Origin: Adiantum capillus-veneris
Taxonomy: Eukaryota; Streptophyta; Polypodiopsida; Polypodiales; Pteridaceae
Length of the DNA: 64,000 nt
Assembly: GCA_014529385.2 (NCBI GenBank)
Contig: CM043947.1
Span: forward strand, 115,709,587 to 115,773,586
Direction of reading: 5' to 3'
In this document: one piece after another, positions 59,116-64,000 of the stretch
Layout: each line of letters starts with the position of its first letter
How positions within the stretch are numbered: position 1 is the stretch's first letter
Notes under the pieces: generated by a model
What the model saw: only the letters and a program-made list of their open reading frames with translations
Database searches by the model: none
What the model was told of the DNA's origin: nothing
Translations under genes and position numbers: made by a program

Positions 59116-60302
59116 TTAAAACATTAAATTAATTTAACCAACAATGATTGAACGAACTCAAAATAATTAAAAACAATGATTGAACAAAAATACAATATAA
59201 AAAACAATACCATCGGATTACATATAAATTGCATCGATTTATCTAAAGTTCAAGCTTGTATCTTTAACACATTACGATAATCAATAATTATAATTAAATT
59301 AAGTATTGAAATGATTATTATTATAAATTGCTTATACATACAAGAGCTATAAGTGACATTTTTAAATGTCAAAACGATAATCACTTACAATACTTGATAA
59401 TTATCGTATCTATGTAAAGTGTGAACAAAACATTCTTACGCTTTACCATAGATTTTTAAGTGATTATCTATCTACAATGCGAGCATATGTATGCTCTCAC
59501 ACAATACAGTAGATTTTGCAGTCCAAATAAAGATAAGAGAATATCATTATTTTTGGACATGTTTTTCCTAAATTTTTACTCTAGTGAGAGCATAGCAATG
59601 TGAATAGCTCTACACAAAACATAAAAATATAATTTTGTTTCATTATATTAATTTTGAAGTGAGAGAAAATCTCCACATCAAAATCGAACTTTAAATTACA
59701 TAAAATTAATTTTTATGTAATTATATTTTTAAACTAATTATCTCATGTGAGAGTACATTCTACACACAACGATAATATCTTACTTTTTTTTTATTAGTCA
59801 CTTTCAAGTGTCAATTAATTGAACACATTGACAAGTGATTCTTATAATTACAGTTTGTATCAGGTGAGAGATTAAACTCTTCACAACATATAAACTTTCA
59901 ACTATTTACTAAGTTTCTCAAAACAAATTCATATATTTGAATCACAAAACTTAAAATTCTATTGAATTTGAATTTTTATTGAATTCAAATTGTTTTATTT
60001 TGTTACAGATTACATTTTTTGATCGTTTGGTGAGAGTACTCACATGGAAAATACTGACTTTGAAAGTTGGTATAAGGCATTTCACGTGTTGCTATATATA
60101 CTAACATATTCGATCGTTATAATTTTTTATCGAAAATACTTTCGTTCGAAAATAATTTCGATCGAAAAATTAAGAAGTTATACGATTGGCCGTTTATGCT
60201 GATGTGGCACCATATAATACGGCTGTATAATTTAGATAAACGAATAATACGCCCATTATTCGCGTATTATATGTCTCCCGAATAACAAACAATGCAACTT
60301 AG
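59116..60302. other. hAT subterminal region, no genes
   Basis: AT-rich, with numerous short inverted repeats, for example GTGACATTTTTAAATGTCA (59352-59370) and GCATATGTATGC (59483-59494), and recurring GTGAGAG words. The right terminal inverted repeat ends at 60302. These are typical transposase-binding subterminal sequences; no coding frame was found. Confidence 0.5.
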
Positions 60303-60809
60303 ATCTTTGCATGAGGGAGGCCGAAAAAGTCCTATTCTGGAATTTTTTTTTAAAACAGGTTTCTGGAAAAAACGGGCCACGTTAGCAGAAGAAAAAGGGC
60401 GTTTTGAGCATTTTTGCCTCTCATGCGTAGAGGCTAATTCTGCACCGATTAGGAGATATTCAAGTTTTCGTGCTCTGCTGTATTAGCAGGGAGGAAGCCA
60501 TAAGCTTTGAGCACTCTAATCCTAAGCCAAGCTTCCATAGCCCACTCTCTTCCAAGCTTCCATAGCCAATGTAATCAAAGACACCATCAGCCACTCTAAT
60601 CCAAGCTTCCAAGCCACTCTAATCATGGAAGGAGTTTTAAATAATGTAAGCAGCGGTACTGTTAATCAAGCTTCAGGATCTTGTTCAAGTTGTTTGTTTC
60701 AAGCTTTGTCTACATTCATTGTGTCTGCTGCAACTGTCTTCCTCACACCTCGCACAGCCAGAGGCCCTGCGCCTTCCCGGCTCAGCTTTCGAACACAAAT
60801 CCCTCGACA
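60303..60809 (+). repeat. 5' LTR, right part
   Basis: Begins with the second copy of ATCTTTGC and matches 63659-64000 as far as the window allows. Ends CCTCGACA. Confidence 0.9.
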
Positions 60810-60813
60810 TTCT

Positions 60814-60831
60814 TGGTGAACCCGACGCGAA
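60814..60831 (+). other. Primer-binding-site-like sequence
   Basis: TGGTGAACCCGACGCGAA, four bases after the LTR end. Corresponding tRNA not identified. Similar in form to the 3426 site. Confidence 0.5.
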
Positions 60832-60854
60832 ACGAGCCGGGGTGGGAGGTAAAG

Positions 60855-62792
60855 ATGGAGATGCCAGAACAGTTAATACAGTTTATTGAAGATTACAATT
60901 CCAATGGATTTGATAAAACTCTAGCAGTTGCAGATCTGCCAAAAATGTTGCAATTGGTTCAGGGATGTTTACAAGAAGTGAAAGCCATGAAGATGAAAGA
61001 GCAGATTGAAGATGAAGTGGAGATAGCACTTGATGCTGTTCGGGAGCAGTATTATATTTTTCAGGGATATGATCCAGAAGGTTTTATTGCATGTTATGAA
61101 GCTGAGATGAAGAGCCGAAATGTTCCAGAAGATCGGATGATTACAGCTTTTGAAGAGGCTGTAAACTTGGATTTTAAAAAGCAGGTTCAAGAAGTGGCAG
61201 AAGAATATCCGACACGGTGGGAGTATTTTGCACAAGAATTTATTTACGAAAGCTCAAGGATTCTAGATCAGGAAATAAAGGAGATTACTGAACGAAGTAA
61301 GGTTGTCTTCAGTAAAGGTGAAGGGGATCATATGCAGATCCTCAACTATGATGAATTCTGGGAGCATATTTCTGCAAGAAGTAAAGCCAAAGAAAATGCT
61401 AAGCTGGAAGTAGCGGATTCAGTTTCAGAGGAGCTTAATTTGAGCAACGAAGAAAAGGTAAACAATGAATTTAATGCTGAAACAGATTTATATGAATTTT
61501 TTTCAAAGATTGCTTGCATGGACGCTACCTCTAATCATGGTTCCAGTGAAGACATAGACTATGCAGCAAGTGGTTCGCAAGCTGTTGACCTTGACATGGG
61601 TTATTCTGAAGGAGTTCATCAAGCAGATGAGCCTCTACAGGATATTATTGAAACTATTTGCACTATAGCCGAGAAGGACAACATGTTTGTTTCAGATGAG
61701 TGCATAAACAAAGCTATTATATGCACAGTAGCTGATGAAGTGACCAAGATTGTGGACCCAACACAGGATGAGCCTGAGGATATCAATGAACCTATGATTG
61801 CTACTAACCATATGTTTGCAGATGCTATTATCATGGAAGAAGATGCCATAATCGATCATTTCTTGTCTAGATCTCAAGGAGATGGTTATGACAGTATAGA
61901 AGATATTTCTGATGTGTGTACCTCTTCAGAGGGGGTGCCAGATGAGCCTTTGCAGTGCTATGATGTATTGCTAAGTAACATGGATACAGATGAGGAAGCA
62001 GAGAACTATATGGATGAGTATGAAGATTGCTTAGATTATGCTGATTATGAACAGGATATTGACATGGATTTTATATCTATGCTTATAAACGGGCTGCAAG
62101 AGGAGCCGAATCCTAAAGCTTTGTTGAATGTTGTGACTTTCAAGGGTGATTTTTCCAAGGATGTTATGGATGAAGATCTTCAAGATAAAGCTATTATTCA
62201 TTATCAACCTCAAAAACTAGGTAAAAATCTCTCTGATGATACAAGTCCAAGAAGTCCTAAGGTTTTTCGTGATGGCTATGAAGCTAGAGGGGGTGACGTT
62301 GCTAAATCATCCCTGATACAACATAAAGTGCACAGGATTTTTCATTTTCTTGGGAAATGTGCCAAATGTGGCTGGATTTGGATACTATTCCTAGTAATTC
62401 TTATGTCAATGATGTCCTGGCTACTAGTAAAAGGGAGTCATGATTCTTTAATTCTTGTTGGTAATGACCTTGAGTTATCAAAAGTTTGTGAGATGTGGCT
62501 GCTGCACTATGCTTCAGGAGAAGCTCTAGTATATTGCGGAGGCCAACAATGCTATGTGATCTTAATGGTATTTGATCTAGGAGATTTGACAGGTCTTCAA
62601 AGGCAGGTTCATAATGGATGGGTATTTTTGAGTATATATTGTGGTTTCTTTTTGCTAGATCTTGGAATAGCATATTTGGAGCAGAAATTCTTGAAGTTAA
62701 TTGATACAGGATGTCTGTGCTTATGTGGATATTATGCTGCTCCACTATTGGGGCAATTTCTTATTATCCCATTTGATCCTGGGAGCTATTGA
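60855..62792 (+). CDS. Intact Gag-type protein with C-terminal membrane segments
   Basis: 645 residues from ATG 60855. The longer open frame upstream to 60681 runs through LTR and primer site and is not used. Residues 1-170 resemble a retrotransposon capsid: QLIQFIEDYNSNGFDKTLAV, then FQGYDPEGFIACYEAEMK and EYPTRWEYFAQEF. Residues 200-480 are very acidic. From residue 507 the protein turns hydrophobic: WIWILFLVILMSMMSWLLV (507-526), a stretch near 565, GWVFLSIYCGFFLLDLGIAY (588-607) and a segment near 620-640. No zinc knuckle, protease or polymerase. The frame is completely open, so it has been under selection or is young. Its role would be particle formation for a non-autonomous element; membrane segments on a Gag are unexpected and could be env-like. 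Confidence 0.7.
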   Translation: MEMPEQLIQFIEDYNSNGFDKTLAVADLPKMLQLVQGCLQEVKAMKMKEQIEDEVEIALDAVREQYYIFQGYDPEGFIACYEAEMKSRNVPEDRMITAFEEAVNLDFKKQVQEVAEEYPTRWEYFAQEFIYESSRILDQEIKEITERSKVVFSKGEGDHMQILNYDEFWEHISARSKAKENAKLEVADSVSEELNLSNEEKVNNEFNAETDLYEFFSKIACMDATSNHGSSEDIDYAASGSQAVDLDMGYSEGVHQADEPLQDIIETICTIAEKDNMFVSDECINKAIICTVADEVTKIVDPTQDEPEDINEPMIATNHMFADAIIMEEDAIIDHFLSRSQGDGYDSIEDISDVCTSSEGVPDEPLQCYDVLLSNMDTDEEAENYMDEYEDCLDYADYEQDIDMDFISMLINGLQEEPNPKALLNVVTFKGDFSKDVMDEDLQDKAIIHYQPQKLGKNLSDDTSPRSPKVFRDGYEARGGDVAKSSLIQHKVHRIFHFLGKCAKCGWIWILFLVILMSMMSWLLVKGSHDSLILVGNDLELSKVCEMWLLHYASGEALVYCGGQQCYVILMVFDLGDLTGLQRQVHNGWVFLSIYCGFFLLDLGIAYLEQKFLKLIDTGCLCLCGYYAAPLLGQFLIIPFDPGSY

Positions 62793-63377
62793 AGAGAAAC
62801 TTGCAGATTCAAAGATATCATTTATTTTCCTATAGCAGGTTATAATGCATTAGGTTTTGTTTTTGGATTTATACTATCAAGAAAAGAGTATTGGATTTTG
62901 TGGTCAGTAATCTTATATGGCTAGATTCCAGTTGACATCTTTGGACAATTGATAAAGTATCTTCACATCTTTTGAGTTGGTTCTGCTACCAGAACTTGAA
63001 GTAAAGGACTTGACGGCTATTCCGTGTGCAGACAGAGTAAGGCATACTTGAGCTTGACAGGGTTCCCTAAAGTGAGCTTGATGGTCAAGTCGTGTGCATC
63101 ATTAACTGGAGCACTTGAGTCTGGCGTGGTTCACTAAACAAGTTTTTCATAACTGAATGCTTTGGAGACATGACATACATGGTTCAAAGATTTGCGATGG
63201 ACAGCTACCAAATAATTGAGCTAGACCATTGATGATATGGTTTAAGCCTTATTTTGTTTTACATATACTTACCAGTTATGTGATCTTGATGGCAAGCAGC
63301 TTAAAGTGATTATAGCAGATATAGATTGAAGACCGGTTGGCACAGACCGGAGGCTGTGCAGGTTCAGAGGGGGTGGA
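62793..63377 (+). other. 3' untranslated region and polypurine tract
   Basis: No coding frame. Ends in GTGCAGGTTCAGAGGGGG followed by TGGA, the polypurine tract immediately before the 3' LTR. The same sequence occurs on the minus strand at 46822-46845. Confidence 0.7.
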
Positions 63378-64000
63378 TGTCGTGTCGCTCCGCTTCCACG
63401 ATGGAAAAAGGAGTAAAGAGAAGCATAAAAAGTCTATTTGAAGCTCACACATTTATTGAGCAGTGATCAGGGCTCGAGAACAAGCAAGGAGATCCAGAAA
63501 GTGTATGCTTTATGTGGTTATGAAGGCCTAAGCGTAGAGATTTTATGTTTGAAGAAAAGGTTTTATATGTGAAAGGGCTCTTAGGACATATAGGGCAACT
63601 TGAGAAGAGGAAGACATGTGGTCAGTGGTAAAAAGGAAAGTGTGTGAGAGACTTCACATCTTTGCATGAGGGAGGCCGAAAAAGTCCTATTCTGGATTCT
63701 TTTTGTAAAAGAGGTTTCTGGACAAAATGGGCCACGTGAGCAAAAGGAAAAGGGCGTTTTGAGCATTTTTGCCTCTCACGCGTAGAGGCTAATTCTGCAC
63801 CGATTAGGAGATATTCAAGTTTTGGTGCTCTGCTGTATTAGCAGGGAGGAAGCCATAAGCTTTGAGCACTCTAATCCTAAGCCAAGCTTCCATAGCCCAC
63901 TCTCTTCCAAGATTCCATAGCCAATGTAATCAAAGACACCATCAGCCACTCTAATCCAAGCTTCCAAGCCACTCTAATCATGGAAGGAGTTTTAAATAAT
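63378..64000 (+). repeat. 3' LTR, cut by the window end
   Basis: First 623 bp of the LTR, without the hAT insertion, which is what proves the 8-bp target duplication at 53314 and 60303. About 160 bp of the LTR are missing. Confidence 0.9.

Larger units (their letters stand above)
53322..60302. mobile_element. hAT transposon carrying a kinase-like gene
   Basis: 6981 bp inserted in an LTR. The uninterrupted 3' LTR reads CACATCTTTGCATGAGGG, so the ends are exact: ATCTTTGC is duplicated at 53314-53321 and 60303-60310, the 8-bp duplication typical of hAT elements. Imperfect terminal inverted repeats: CTCTGTTGCATT on the left, CTAAGTTGCATT on the right. CGTATTAT- and CGAATAAT-like subterminal words recur at both ends. 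It contains a kinase-like gene and a second gene on plus, and a BED/DUF659 hAT transposase on minus. Confidence 0.9.
53034..64000 (+). mobile_element. Gag-only LTR retroelement, hAT inserted in its 5' LTR
   Basis: 5' LTR 53034-53321 plus 60303-60809 (about 787 bp once the hAT insertion is removed); 3' LTR from 63378, running past the window end. LTR starts TGTCGTGTCG and ends CCTCGACA. Primer-like site TGGTGAACCCGACGCGAA at 60814-60831; polypurine tract (CAGAGGGGGTGGA) at 63365-63377. The internal region of about 2.57 kb holds one intact ORF and no pol. The LTRs show scattered differences, so the insertion is not fresh. The target duplication cannot be checked because the right flank is outside. 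Confidence 0.85.

Noticed and set aside
60681-60854. Upstream extension of the 703-codon frame to the first ATG
   Set aside because: It crosses the LTR end and primer site, so the next in-frame ATG at 60855 is the sensible start.

Overview
This is nuclear DNA of a land plant with a large, repeat-packed genome. The evidence is Ty1/copia and chromovirus-type Ty3/gypsy polyproteins, initiator-Met-tRNA primer sites (TGGTATCAGAGC), a Tat/Athila-like primer site, CACTA (En/Spm) and BED/DUF659 hAT transposases, a Helitron, GT-AG introns and many microsatellites. The species cannot be named from the sequence; a seed-free plant such as a fern is possible but unproven. No intact host gene, rRNA, tRNA or CRISPR was found. 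Almost every supportable feature is a transposable element or a gene broken by one.

Layout, left to right. (1) 1-1330: LTR-like remnant. (2) 1335-7626: gag-only LTR retroelement with ~2.1 kb LTRs. (3) 7637-8560: copia LTR, primer site and a leader of 171-bp repeats. (4) 8735-9205: minisatellite. (5) 9210-14046: gene-free AT-rich DNA ending at a minus-strand gypsy primer site. (6) 16021-16120: minus-strand copia primer site. (7) 16575-18900: decayed plus-strand transposon-like gene. (8) 19226-32114: decayed minus-strand spliced gene, interrupted by a 10.1-kb LTR-derived insertion (20150-30274) and a 1.3-kb CACTA MITE (30476-31790). The 10.1-kb insertion has its LTRs in inverted orientation, a 5-bp target duplication, and a decayed Helitron inside. 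(9) 32600-45660: minus-strand CACTA transposon, split by a non-autonomous copia-like element (34276-42666) that itself contains a very young copia (35716-41207). (10) 47157 to beyond the window end: gypsy Tat-like element carrying a truncated copia (50351-52611) and a gag-only element (53034 onward). A 6.98-kb hAT transposon (53322-60302) sits in the 5' LTR of that gag-only element.

Most notable content. The Helitron carries, downstream of its Rep-helicase gene, a five-exon gene whose splice phases all agree and which ends in a GIY-YIG nuclease domain. The hAT element carries a protein-kinase-like gene and a second unknown gene, and is exactly delimited by an 8-bp target duplication. The intact 645-residue gag-type ORF of the 53-64 kb element ends in several predicted membrane segments and has no pol gene.

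Limits: all boundaries and homologies were read by eye. Family names rest on visible motifs, and no database search or alignment was run.
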